Source of the DNA: UBA8079 sp965205535 | GTDB taxonomy: Bacteria > Pseudomonadota > Alphaproteobacteria > UBA6615 | Direction of reading: 5' to 3' | Assembly: GCA_965205535.1 (NCBI GenBank) | Contig: CBDBHH010000005.1 | Coordinates: 806,001 to 870,000, forward strand | DNA: 64,000 bases | In this document: positions 36,077 through 43,874 of the stretch, one piece after another | Position numbering within the stretch: position 1 is the stretch's first letter | How the letters are laid out: the number at the start of each line of letters is the position of its first letter | Position numbers and translations under genes: made by a program | Notes under the pieces: model-generated | The model's input: only the letters and a program-made list of their open reading frames with translations | Told to the model about the DNA's origin: nothing | Databases searched by the model: none

Positions 36077-37030
36077 ATGGCACAGAAAGCACCCGGCAGA
36101 TCGCACCGCGAAGGCATCAGCCTGGTCGAGTTGACGGAGATGTTTCCCGATGAGGCATCGGCGGCAGCCTGGTTCGAGACGGTCCGCTGGCCGGACGGCA
36201 GGTCCTGCCCCCATTGCGGCGGGACGGAGACCGCTGCGGTTCCTAACGCCAAGCCCGCGCCCTACCGCTGCCCGGAATGCAGGTCCTATTTCAGCGTCCG
36301 CACCGGCAGCCTGCTTGCGGGGTCCCGCCTGCCCCTGCGCAAATGGGTGTTCGCGGTCTATCTCTATGTCACCAGCCTCAAGGGCGTGTCCTCGATGAAA
36401 CTCCACCGCGACCTGGGCGTGACCCAGAAAACAGCATGGTTCATGCTCCACCGCCTGCGCGAGGCATGGGACCAAGGCGGCCTGGATAAACTCGCCGAAG
36501 GCTTCGAGGGACCCGTCGAGGTCGACGAGACCTACATGGGCGGGAAGCGCAAGAACATGCCGAAGTCGAAGCGCAAGGCGCTTTCAGGGCGCGGGGCCGT
36601 CGGCAAGACGCCCGTGGTCGGGGCGAAGGATCGCGGGACCGGGCGCGTGGTCGCCACGCCGGTGTCAGCGACCGACCGGGAGACCCTGCACGGGTTCGTT
36701 GCCAATACCACGGCGGCGGGTGCCAAGGTCTACACCGACGACGCCGTGGCCTATCGGGGAATGGATCGGGACCACGAGGCGGTCAACCACTCCGCCGGGG
36801 AATACGTGCGCGGCATGGCGCACACCAACGGGATAGAGTCGTTCTGGTCGATGCTCAAGCGCGGCTACCACGGCACCTATCATCAATTCAGTAGCAAGCA
36901 CATGGCCCGCTACGTCAACGAGTTCGCGGGACGCCACAACGTTCGTGACGCCCACACGATTTTCCAGATGTCCGGTGTCGCCGCCGCCATGGTCGGCAAG
37001 CGGCTGATGTATCGGGACCTGACCGCCTAG
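36077..37030 (+). CDS. IS1595-family (ISXO2-like) transposase
   Basis: 317 residues: an N-terminal zinc ribbon (CPHCGG ... YRCPECRSYFSVRTG), a helical segment (WVFAVYLYVTSLKGVSS) and an ISXO2-like DDE catalytic domain. Asp in VDETYMGGKRK, Asp in KVYTDDAVAYRGM and the Asn-Gly-Ile-Glu in HTNGIESFWSMLKRGYHGTYH form the catalytic set, which in this family may be read as D-D-N or D-D-E. It is full length with no frame damage, so the element could still be active. The last bases of the gene overlap the tail of the passenger gene on the other strand. Confidence 0.92.
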   Translation: MAQKAPGRSHREGISLVELTEMFPDEASAAAWFETVRWPDGRSCPHCGGTETAAVPNAKPAPYRCPECRSYFSVRTGSLLAGSRLPLRKWVFAVYLYVTSLKGVSSMKLHRDLGVTQKTAWFMLHRLREAWDQGGLDKLAEGFEGPVEVDETYMGGKRKNMPKSKRKALSGRGAVGKTPVVGAKDRGTGRVVATPVSATDRETLHGFVANTTAAGAKVYTDDAVAYRGMDRDHEAVNHSAGEYVRGMAHTNGIESFWSMLKRGYHGTYHQFSSKHMARYVNEFAGRHNVRDAHTIFQMSGVAAAMVGKRLMYRDLTA

Positions 37031-37281
37031 CGCCTAGCGCTCTGGGCCGCACCCTTCTTCTTCTGCGACGTCTTGTTCTTCAGCCCATCGAGCGCCTTCT
37101 GGTGAGAATCCAGCCGATTGGTGATCTGGGTCAACTGCTTGCCGGTCTCGTCGAACCCCTTATTCATGTCGTCGCGCAGCGGTTCCACCGCACCCGTGAC
37201 GGCCTCCGTGAACACCTTGCGCAGGGCGTTGGCCAGCAGATCGACGCTGCCGTTCAGGTCGCTTTTTGTGTTTTTGACCAT
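37027..37281 (-). CDS. Passenger ORF inside the IS, small coiled-coil-like protein
   Basis: 84 residues, start ATG at 37281, stop overlapping the transposase stop by two bases on the opposite strand. The sequence is polar and helical (NALRKVFTEAVTGAVEPLRDDMNKGF, KQLTQITNRLDSHQKALDGLKNKT) with a heptad-like pattern, ending in a basic tail KKKGAAQSARR. IS1595-family elements sometimes carry passenger genes. I do not recognise a function; an antitransposition, DNA-binding or oligomerising role is possible. Confidence 0.55.
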   Translation of the reverse strand: MVKNTKSDLNGSVDLLANALRKVFTEAVTGAVEPLRDDMNKGFDETGKQLTQITNRLDSHQKALDGLKNKTSQKKKGAAQSARR

Positions 37282-37344
37282 GTGCCAAATATCCTCTTTT
37301 GCTCTGTTCTATATAATCACACTGTCCAGGAAAGTCGCCCTTTG

Positions 37345-37359
37345 CCTGTATAATACAGG
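37345..37359. promoter_or_regulatory. Perfect palindrome upstream of the IS passenger gene
   Basis: CCTGTAT and ATACAGG flank a single A, forming a 15-base palindrome that includes a TATAAT-like box on the plus strand and TATTAT on the minus strand. It lies 64 bases before the passenger start, inside the IS. Read on the minus strand, TTGATG (37366-37375 region) could serve as a -35. It may be an operator for the passenger gene or part of an outward promoter at the IS end. Confidence 0.35.
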
Positions 37360-37389
37360 GAGTGAGAGACTTTCCATCAACTGACTGCA

Positions 37390-37411
37390 TCAAGTTAAGT
37401 ATATAAGCCCC
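37390..37411 (-). repeat. Right terminal inverted repeat of the IS1595-type element
   Basis: Exact reverse complement of the left repeat. It interrupts the nucleotidyltransferase gene: the codons after Asp in EEVLD come from the IS (Trp-Gly-Leu-Tyr-Thr, then TAA). Confidence 0.9.
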
Positions 37412-37718
37412 AATCTAAAACCTCTTCAGAATTGCTATCAGGCGGCATGTCGACCTCGACAACGATGTCGAAATCTTCTTTATCGTTACTAGAAGAAATC
37501 GTCGTACCAGTGGCGACGCTGCCTTGTGGATACATGCGCAAGACGGCCCCCTTCAATGGGCTACTGTCACGCTCCAGCCATTCTTCCAGCGCCTTATAAT
37601 GACCTACTGCCAGTTCATGCTCGTGAGGCTTCAACTGAATTTTCAAAGCGATGTCGGAAAGAAGAATCTCCACGACATCGTTTACAAGTTTCTCGTATTC
37701 CAAATCTCCAAGGGGCAT
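37412..37718 (-). pseudogene. CD-NTase (CBASS nucleotidyltransferase) N-terminal fragment, cut by the IS
   Basis: About 102 codons from ATG at 37718 survive. They encode an N-terminal helix bundle (LEYEKLVNDVVEILLSDIAL) and the nucleotidyltransferase core YPQGSVATGTTI followed by EDFDIVVEVD. The GS motif and the D-x-D pair that binds metal are those of DncV-like cyclic-oligonucleotide synthases of CBASS antiphage systems. The frame runs into the IS and ends at TAA 37395-37397. Everything after strand two, including the third catalytic Asp and any effector gene, is gone. The family assignment rests on this short region, so another nucleotidyltransferase type is possible. Confidence 0.68.
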
Positions 37719-37836
37719 CGCGAATATCGTCCATATCGTTGTTCGGCACCTTGACCGAACGAATCGCACATGATTCAATCTTGAGTGTGCCAGATGTTGT
37801 CACAGTAACAGTGATTCGGACTCGCTGTCCACTATC

Positions 37837-37852
37837 TGGTACACATATACCA
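37837..37852. promoter_or_regulatory. Short inverted repeat before the Xre gene
   Basis: Arms TGGTA (37837-37841) and TACCA (37848-37852) surround a six-base AT-rich spacer, in the gap between the divergent CD-NTase fragment and the Xre-type regulator. Autoregulatory operators of Xre proteins look like this, but the arms are short and chance is not excluded. Confidence 0.3.
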
Positions 37853-37877
37853 CATGAAGAAACACAATGGGGCACCA

Positions 37878-38195
37878 ATGAAAATCGATGAACTTGCGCA
37901 GCTAGTTCAAAGAGCACGGGGAAGCATGGGAATACGTGCAGCCGCAAAAGAAATAGGGATAAGCCCAACAACTCTTTCACGAATAGAGAGAGGGCACGTT
38001 CCAGACCTACACACACTCGACAAAGTCTGCGACTGGGTCGGAGAGGAATCTGCTAAATTTACTGGGATCGGTGGCTTGCAAATTGCCTTCAAGAAGGATG
38101 CAACGATCAGCCAAGAAACCGCAAAGTCACTTGCAAATTTGATCGAACTGGCGAGCGAGCAATTTGCTAGAAAAATTGAATCTGAGGGGCACTAG
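37878..38195 (+). CDS. Xre-family helix-turn-helix regulator
   Basis: About 105 residues. An HTH of the Cro/C1 type occupies residues about 5-60 (IRAAAKEIGISPTTLSRIERGHVPDLHTL), followed by a helical C-terminal part. An in-frame ATG 24 bases upstream would add eight residues; the later ATG is preferred for its GGGG spacing. It precedes a COG2856-type metallopeptidase gene by two bases; such Xre/ImmA-IrrE pairs control stress, phage or defence genes by regulated cleavage of the repressor. Base composition is lower in GC than the core genome, pointing to transfer. Confidence 0.85.
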   Translation: MKIDELAQLVQRARGSMGIRAAAKEIGISPTTLSRIERGHVPDLHTLDKVCDWVGEESAKFTGIGGLQIAFKKDATISQETAKSLANLIELASEQFARKIESEGH

Positions 38196-38197
38196 AG

Positions 38198-38767
38198 TTG
38201 CTTCGCAGGGGATTCAAATCCCAATGCGAGAAACGTTCATCCGAGATTAGGAAGCAGTTTGGCCTTCAAGCGACTGACCCACTCTCGGCATACGACCTCG
38301 CTAAGCATTCAAATATCGCAGTCTGGGATCCGTCTGACATAGACGACCTCAAACCATCCGACCTTGTCCAACTAACTGAACAAGACAAGGAAAGTTGGTC
38401 AGCATTTACTCTGCGAATTCGCGAAAAGCATTTGATATTCGTTAACCCAACGCAATCTCAACCGCGAATAAACAGCGTCGTGATGCACGAAATGTCTCAT
38501 ATCATTCTCGGACATGAATTGGCGTCTGTCGGGATGACGGAAGACGGCCATTTAATGCCTAGCAACTACGACCAAGACCAAGAAGACGAAGCCAACTGGT
38601 TAGCAGGAACGCTACTTTTGCCCAGGCCCGCACTTATAAAAGTTAGGAAATCCGGTCTGCCTGACCGCCAGATTCAGGACACCTACGAAGTCAGCGAACA
38701 GATGCTGAAATGGCGTATTCGAATGACTGGAGTGGACTACCAGTTAGCAAACTCTCGAAGGGGATGA
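38198..38767 (+). CDS. ImmA/IrrE-family metallopeptidase
   Basis: 189 residues from a TTG start two bases after the Xre stop. The zinc site HEMSH (about residue 98) with a downstream Glu in QEDEANWLAGTLLLP is the ImmA/IrrE signature. The C-terminal helices (QIQDTYEVSEQMLKWRIRMTG) form a winged-helix-like tail. Its likely substrate is the partner Xre protein. The pair sits at the edge of the decayed defence island, next to the tRNA-Arg gene. Confidence 0.88.
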   Translation: MLRRGFKSQCEKRSSEIRKQFGLQATDPLSAYDLAKHSNIAVWDPSDIDDLKPSDLVQLTEQDKESWSAFTLRIREKHLIFVNPTQSQPRINSVVMHEMSHIILGHELASVGMTEDGHLMPSNYDQDQEDEANWLAGTLLLPRPALIKVRKSGLPDRQIQDTYEVSEQMLKWRIRMTGVDYQLANSRRG

Positions 38768-38864
38768 GCAGCAAATCGCTGATGAAAAATTGCCTGAAGG
38801 TTCCCCACGGTTTCCCCGAGGCTGTTTCAGGTTTCACAAAAAGCGGTGAACACGTTGAGGACCT

Positions 38865-38941
38865 TGGCGCGCCCGGGAAGATTCGAACTCCCAACCTCCT
38901 GATCCGTAGTCAGACGCTCTATCCAGTTGAGCTACGGGCGC
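38865..38941 (-). tRNA. tRNA-Arg (anticodon ACG)
   Basis: On the minus strand a full cloverleaf can be drawn: acceptor arms GCGCCCG/CGGGCGC, D arm GCTC/GAGC, anticodon stem TCTGA/TCAGG with loop CTACGGA (anticodon ACG), and T arm with TTCGAAT. The 3' CCA is encoded (38865-38867). The gene lies 97 bases after the ImmA/IrrE gene, so the island at 32224-38767 abuts a tRNA, a common integration point. I found no copy of the tRNA 3' end at the other side of the island. Confidence 0.96.
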
Positions 38942-39177
38942 TTTGGCCAAGGCGCGCGGAAGCTAATCAAATGCATCCCCGATTGCAAGTATCCGAGGCC
39001 CGGTACCGGTGTCTGCGAAATGTCGCAAAAATCCGGTCCAAAAGCCGCTTGCCCGGTCCAATGCCAATCGGTAACATCCGGCGCAACCATTTGGCTAATC
39101 AGCAATTTTTGCGCGTTCGCCGCATCAGCGGCATTTTTTGGGGGACGCGCAGGGGCATTTGAGGGACAAGGGAGCGG

Positions 39178-40329
39178 ATGACCATAACACGCACCTGGTC
39201 GGCATTGGCCGGCGCAGCGCTGCTACTGGCGGCCTGCGATTTCACAGACAACGCACTTATTCCGTCCCTGACGGGCGAGTCTCCATCCGGCGGCGACCGG
39301 CAGGTGATTCCCGCGAGCGCGGCCGAACGCAACCCGCAACCGACCATCTCCGGCGCGCCGCCGCAGCTTGGCCAGAATAATTTCCAGCCCGATGGCGTGA
39401 CGGTCGGGCAGCCCACCGGCACCGAAGTGGGCCGGCGCGTCGAGCGGCTTCGTGGCGACCTTGGACGCCTGCAGGCAAGTATCGGCAATGGCAACGAAGT
39501 GCTTCAGGGACTGCGCCAGCAGACCATCGCAAACGCAAACGCCTATCAGAGCCTCGTCGCCGACATCCAGGCGCGTCTCCAGGTTGGTACGACACCGGGC
39601 AACCCGAACCTTGTCGCAGCATGGACCCAGGCCCAGATGACGCTCGATCAGATTTCCGACGGCGTCGGCCAGATGAACGGCCTGTCGAACAGTGTCGCGG
39701 ACAGCAGCGCGCTGGCCGCGTTCATTCTGGAATCCGTACGCGCCACCTACGGCCTCACCGGTGCGATAGACGAAGACCATCGCCAGCTCGCCATTCTCGA
39801 GGATGAGGTCAACCGCACCGTGGTGCTGATCGACCGCCTGCTCAACGAACTGAGCGAAGACATATCGCGCCAGACCAACTATGTCGGTCGCGAACGCAGC
39901 AACGTCACCGTGCTGTCACTGGCCGTGAAGAACGGCGAGCTCTTCGGTACCAGCCTTGCAAACCGAGCCTTCGGCACCGCGGCGCCCGCGCGCAGTGGCG
40001 CACCGAACCCGGCGGCCAATCTCGCGAACCGCCGCCCGCTCGTGGTGATCCGTTTCGATCGCCCGAACGTGCCCTATCAGGAACCGCTCTTCACCGCCGC
40101 CAGCGAAGCGCTGAACCGGCGCCCGGGCGCGGTGTTTGATATCGTCTCGATCGTGCCCCAGCAGGGCACGCCGGCACAGGTCGCGCTAAGCGCCAACCAG
40201 TCCCGGCGCAATGCCGAGCAGGTGCTCCAGACGCTGATCCAGATGGGTCTGCCGAGCGATCGCCTGTCGCTAAGCTCCACTTCCAGTGCGGACGTGGGCA
40301 GCAACGAGGTGCATATCTACGTCAGATAG
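39178..40329 (+). CDS. Predicted lipoprotein with OmpA-like C-terminal domain
   Basis: 383 residues. A lipoprotein signal peptide ends in the lipobox LLAAC with Cys20. A Pro/Gly-rich linker (30-75) leads to a long helical, coiled-coil-like region (80-240) and a C-terminal domain (about 285-383). That domain contains VVIRFDRPNVPYQEPLFTAASEALNRRPG and SRRNAEQVLQTLIQMGLPSDRL, reminiscent of the OmpA/MotB peptidoglycan-binding fold though divergent. It is probably anchored in the outer or inner membrane facing the periplasm. No operon partner is evident. Confidence 0.75.
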   Translation: MTITRTWSALAGAALLLAACDFTDNALIPSLTGESPSGGDRQVIPASAAERNPQPTISGAPPQLGQNNFQPDGVTVGQPTGTEVGRRVERLRGDLGRLQASIGNGNEVLQGLRQQTIANANAYQSLVADIQARLQVGTTPGNPNLVAAWTQAQMTLDQISDGVGQMNGLSNSVADSSALAAFILESVRATYGLTGAIDEDHRQLAILEDEVNRTVVLIDRLLNELSEDISRQTNYVGRERSNVTVLSLAVKNGELFGTSLANRAFGTAAPARSGAPNPAANLANRRPLVVIRFDRPNVPYQEPLFTAASEALNRRPGAVFDIVSIVPQQGTPAQVALSANQSRRNAEQVLQTLIQMGLPSDRLSLSSTSSADVGSNEVHIYVR

Positions 40330-40369
40330 CCGGGTCCCGGCTGACACCGGGAACACCCACTATGTTTGT

Positions 40370-42757
40370 TTACCGATCGCGCTCGTCGAGCGCGCGGTCG
40401 AACGCGGCCAGCCGTTCGGCAACCCGCGCATAGACGCTGCCGGCAGGGTAGTTTCCGTCCGCGTCGGGGACACCCGCCTCCATCCCGGTGAACAGCTCGA
40501 CGGCCTCATCCACATGCGCGGTCGAGTAGGCGTGGAACCGCCCGGCGGTGACATCCGCCGCTATCTCGTCATCGAGGATGAGGCTGGGCTCGTTGGACCC
40601 GGGGAACACGACACCCTGATCGCCGGTCAGCGGGCCGGCCTCGACACAGGTGCGGTAGAAACCCTCGGCCTTCTCGATCAGCCCGCCAATCGCCTGTACC
40701 TCTCCGCGCTGATTGACCGAACCCGTGACCGCGAGGTCCTGGCGCAGCTGTACATCGGCGAGATCCGACAGGATTGTCAGCACCTCGGCCAGTGAGGCGC
40801 TGTCCCCTTCGACCCCGCCATAGCTTTGCTCGAAGGTGATCGACGCATTGAAGGAAAGCGGCGTGCGACGTGCGAACAGGCCGGCCAGGAATCCCTGGAT
40901 CACCATGGCCCCCTTCTGCTGGATCGGCCCGCCGAGAGATGTTTCGCGTTCGATATTGGTCACCCCGCGGCGGCCGATCGATGTTCGCGCGGTGACACGC
41001 GACGGTGCGCCGAAGGCGTGATCACCCATGTCGCGAACGGTCAGCCCATTGACCTGGCCGACAGCACTGCCGGAAGTGGAAATCAGGACCGTCCCGCGCT
41101 GGATCGATTCCTGCGTCCGGTCCTCGATCCGCGCATTGCGGTTTCGGCGGCTTCGGCGCGAAGCGCGCACCGCCTCGGCATCGATCTGCGCAGCACCGTT
41201 TGCCCGGGCGGCGTAGATCGCCTCGTTGACGATATCCTCAACCAGTTCGAACCGCGCCGACAGTTTGGTCCGGTCGGCAGCGATGCGCGCGGCATAGCCA
41301 AGCAGATAGCGGATCGCATCGGGGGTACAGGTGGTCGCGCCATGCTTGTTGGCGAAGCCCTGGATCAACCCGGCATAGCAGCCGAGGTTCCCGCTGCTGG
41401 CCTCCATGTCGGCATCGATCTCCGCCTTCACCTTGAAATAGGCCTGGAACTCGGGATCGACGGAGAAAAACGTGTAGTACCACTGCGGCGCACCGACGAT
41501 GACGACCTTCACGTCCAGAGGCACCGGCGCGGGCTTGGGTGCGCCGGCCACCGGAATACCCCCGGCGCGGTACTGCTCTTCCATGCGCACCATCCCGTCG
41601 CGCAACGCACCCTTAAGCTGGTCCCATCCGCCTGCCTGGGCGGCAATGGCTTCGGCACGAAGAACCAGCACACCGCCATTGGCGCGATGCAACGCGCCGG
41701 GCTGAATGAGCGAATAATCCGTCTGCAGGACACCGCCGACCTGGCGATACTCGATCTGCCCGAACAGATTGGCATATGTCGGATTGCCTTCAAGCACGAT
41801 GGGGGGACCGGAGACATCCGCGTTATCGACCAGCAAGTTGACCGCATAGCGCGCTTCCGCAGTGGCTGGCGCCTGCTGCGGGGCAACGGGCGCCGCCGGT
41901 GCACCCTCCGCCGCGTCAGCGGCCGGCTGGAACAGGGCCAGGTTCTCGAGCAGGTCCACCCGGAAAGCGACCAGCCAGCGATTGAGACCCGGCACATCGT
42001 GAAAGCGCGACATCAGCTCATCGACCAGGCCGCCGACCGCGTTCTCCGCCACGGTGCGATTCAACTCGCGGACATCCTCGGTCAGCTTTGCCTGGCGGCG
42101 CGCGGCATCCCGGTTGATCTCGGCAAGCATCTGGCTGACCCGTTGACCCGCCTCCTCCATCGCCTTGCGCTCCGCCTCGGGCAGATCGGAGACATCACGC
42201 GGCTTGCCATCATCGCCCAATGCTGCGACCGCCAATCCCTGCGGGGATTGCACCAGGGACAGACCGGCGGTCTCCGCTTCCGCGCGCGCGATCTCGATCG
42301 CGGCGCCGATTTCGGCACGCATCGCCGCATCCTCATCGTGCACACGTTGCTGGTACTCCTCGCGCGCGAAGGCCTGGTGGAGTGCCTCGCGCAGCTGGGG
42401 GATAAGCGCCGCCATATCGTCGCGGAATTTTCTGCCCTGACCGGTCGGCAAGCGCACGGCGAGCGGTTCATTCGAACGCCGGAAATTGTTGAGATAAATC
42501 CAGTCATCGGGGGCCGGACCATCGCCCAACGCTTCTTCAAGAAACGAGAGCGTTGCGGTCATGCGGCCGCTGCGGTCTTCACCGACGACAAAAATATTGA
42601 ACCCCGGATCGCGCGCACCAAGGCCAAACTCCAGCGCCTCGCGCGCGCGGGCGTGGCTCGACAGGGAGAACACCCGGACATCCGGTGTTCCGTCGGTGTT
42701 CGCGATCTCGAACGCCGGAAATCCCGCGTCGACCGATTCGATTTCCCTGACTGGCAT
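40370..42757 (-). CDS. Lon-like ATP-dependent protease (AAA_32/LonB-like)
   Basis: 795 residues. The N-terminal part has the LonB-like AAA fold with a degenerate P-loop (FVVGEDRSGRM); a long helical insertion follows, then an AAA lid region (RTKLSARFELVEDIVNEAI). The C-terminal Lon S16 protease domain carries the Ser653-Lys696 dyad in EGDSASLAEVL and GLIEKAEGF. This class is cytoplasmic and its substrates are poorly known. The start at 42757 has GGAGGA five bases upstream; the frame continues 15 codons further without one. Confidence 0.87.
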   Translation of the reverse strand: MPVREIESVDAGFPAFEIANTDGTPDVRVFSLSSHARAREALEFGLGARDPGFNIFVVGEDRSGRMTATLSFLEEALGDGPAPDDWIYLNNFRRSNEPLAVRLPTGQGRKFRDDMAALIPQLREALHQAFAREEYQQRVHDEDAAMRAEIGAAIEIARAEAETAGLSLVQSPQGLAVAALGDDGKPRDVSDLPEAERKAMEEAGQRVSQMLAEINRDAARRQAKLTEDVRELNRTVAENAVGGLVDELMSRFHDVPGLNRWLVAFRVDLLENLALFQPAADAAEGAPAAPVAPQQAPATAEARYAVNLLVDNADVSGPPIVLEGNPTYANLFGQIEYRQVGGVLQTDYSLIQPGALHRANGGVLVLRAEAIAAQAGGWDQLKGALRDGMVRMEEQYRAGGIPVAGAPKPAPVPLDVKVVIVGAPQWYYTFFSVDPEFQAYFKVKAEIDADMEASSGNLGCYAGLIQGFANKHGATTCTPDAIRYLLGYAARIAADRTKLSARFELVEDIVNEAIYAARANGAAQIDAEAVRASRRSRRNRNARIEDRTQESIQRGTVLISTSGSAVGQVNGLTVRDMGDHAFGAPSRVTARTSIGRRGVTNIERETSLGGPIQQKGAMVIQGFLAGLFARRTPLSFNASITFEQSYGGVEGDSASLAEVLTILSDLADVQLRQDLAVTGSVNQRGEVQAIGGLIEKAEGFYRTCVEAGPLTGDQGVVFPGSNEPSLILDDEIAADVTAGRFHAYSTAHVDEAVELFTGMEAGVPDADGNYPAGSVYARVAERLAAFDRALDERDR

Positions 42758-42845
42758 GGCTTCCTCCGTAAGAAGACGAACTATACAGGCTCGGCCAATC
42801 ATCGTCCCGCTCGCAACGACGCGTGACAGTCGCCATAATCTTCAC

Positions 42846-43283
42846 ATGTCCGTCACCGTCCGCACCTTTTTGGCAGTGCTTGTCCTGTGTCTGCCTGGGG
42901 TTACCCCGGCGTGGACCGAAACTGCGGCACCGGCTCAAGACAGCAGCGCTATTGCGGCGGTGATCGAGGGACAGATCGCGGCCTTCGCCAGCAACGACGC
43001 CGACACCGCATTTGCCCTGGCCAGCCCGGATATTCGCCGCACCTTCATGACGGCCGAACGGTTCATGCAGATGGTGCGATCATCTTTCCAACCGGTCTAC
43101 CGACCCCGTTCCTACAGTTTCGGCACGCCGGCCATCGTCGATGGCATTCCGGTTCAGCCGGTGAAAGTGATCGGGCCTGACGGGCGCGGCGTGGTGGCGC
43201 TGTACCGTATGGAACGACAGCATGACGGCAGCTGGCGCATCGCCGGCGTCACATTGCACCCCACGGGCGAACGCGGCATCTAG
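42846..43283 (+). CDS. DUF4864-type exported protein
   Basis: 145 residues with a cleavable signal peptide (1-23, ending TPAWT or close to it). The mature part has the pattern of DUF4864: IEGQIAAFASNDADTAFALASPDIRRTF, then FMQMVRSSFQPVYRPRSYSFG and GSWRIAGVTLHP. It resembles the SnoaL/NTF2-like fold of small periplasmic proteins. Function unknown. It is transcribed divergently from the Lon-like gene. Confidence 0.8.
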   Translation: MSVTVRTFLAVLVLCLPGVTPAWTETAAPAQDSSAIAAVIEGQIAAFASNDADTAFALASPDIRRTFMTAERFMQMVRSSFQPVYRPRSYSFGTPAIVDGIPVQPVKVIGPDGRGVVALYRMERQHDGSWRIAGVTLHPTGERGI

Positions 43284-43393
43284 CGTCACGCATCAGTTGG
43301 TCCACAGCCAAGTCCACAGCGACGATTGCACCGCCCCACGGCGCCCGCTTTAATACGCGCTCTTCAATCCTCCGCAATCAGATCGGTTCCGAT

Positions 43394-43861
43394 ATGGCCA
43401 GCTCTCAGCATGATTTTCCTGTTTCCTGGGAACAACTCCACCGCGATGCCAAGGCGCTCGCCTGGCGATTGAAGGAGCGAGGCCCCTGGAACCAGATCGT
43501 CGCGATCACCCGCGGTGGGCTGGTGCCGGCTGCCATTGTTGCCCGCGAACTCGAACTGCGGCTGGTCGATACCGTGTGCGTGTCGTCCTACGACCATCAG
43601 GCGCAAGGCGAACTCACAATCCTGAAAAAAGTGGACGGCGATGGCGAGGGCACATTGATCGTCGACGACCTGGTCGATACCGGGAATACCGCGAAGATCG
43701 TCCGCGAGATGCTGCCCAAGGCCCACTTCGCGACCGTCTATGCGAAGCCGGCCGGCCGCCCCCTGGTCGAAACCTTTGTGACCGAGGTCAGCCAGGACAC
43801 CTGGATCCATTTCCCCTGGGACCTGGAACTACAGTTCGTCCAGCCGATCGCCGCAAACTAG
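43394..43861 (+). CDS. gpt: Xanthine phosphoribosyltransferase
   Basis: 155 residues, the standard Gpt length. The PRPP loop is TLIVDDLVDTGNTA (about 94-107); ITRGGLVPA and the base-recognition tail DTWIHFPWDLEL are as in enterobacterial Gpt. It salvages xanthine and guanine to XMP and GMP. Close to the urate cluster in function but separated from it by 11 kb. Confidence 0.94.
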   Translation: MASSQHDFPVSWEQLHRDAKALAWRLKERGPWNQIVAITRGGLVPAAIVARELELRLVDTVCVSSYDHQAQGELTILKKVDGDGEGTLIVDDLVDTGNTAKIVREMLPKAHFATVYAKPAGRPLVETFVTEVSQDTWIHFPWDLELQFVQPIAAN

Positions 43862-43874
43862 AGTTGCTGACTTC

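Larger units (their letters stand above)
35997..37411 (+). mobile_element. IS1595-family insertion sequence, complete, 1415 bases
   Basis: The element is bounded by perfect 22-base inverted repeats (35997-36018 and 37390-37411) that begin GGGGCTTATATACTTAACTT. It holds one intact transposase gene and a convergent short passenger gene. IS1595 elements normally leave 8-base target duplications, but the flanks differ (ATAATTTT on the left, AATCTAAA on the right). So this copy did not arrive by simple insertion at this site; a deletion or recombination between two copies joined the present flanks. Confidence 0.88.

Noticed and set aside
35989..37419. Target-site duplication of the IS1595-type element
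   Set aside because: The eight bases on each side (ATAATTTT and AATCTAAA) are different; no shifted match was found.
32224..38941. Attachment-site repeats around the island next to tRNA-Arg
   Set aside because: The tRNA 3' segment is not repeated near 32224-32400 and there is no integrase gene, so site-specific integration is not shown.
40826..42826. 666-codon plus-strand open frame opposite the Lon-like gene
   Set aside because: No recognisable domain, and the minus strand carries a complete AAA plus S16 protease with its Ser-Lys dyad.
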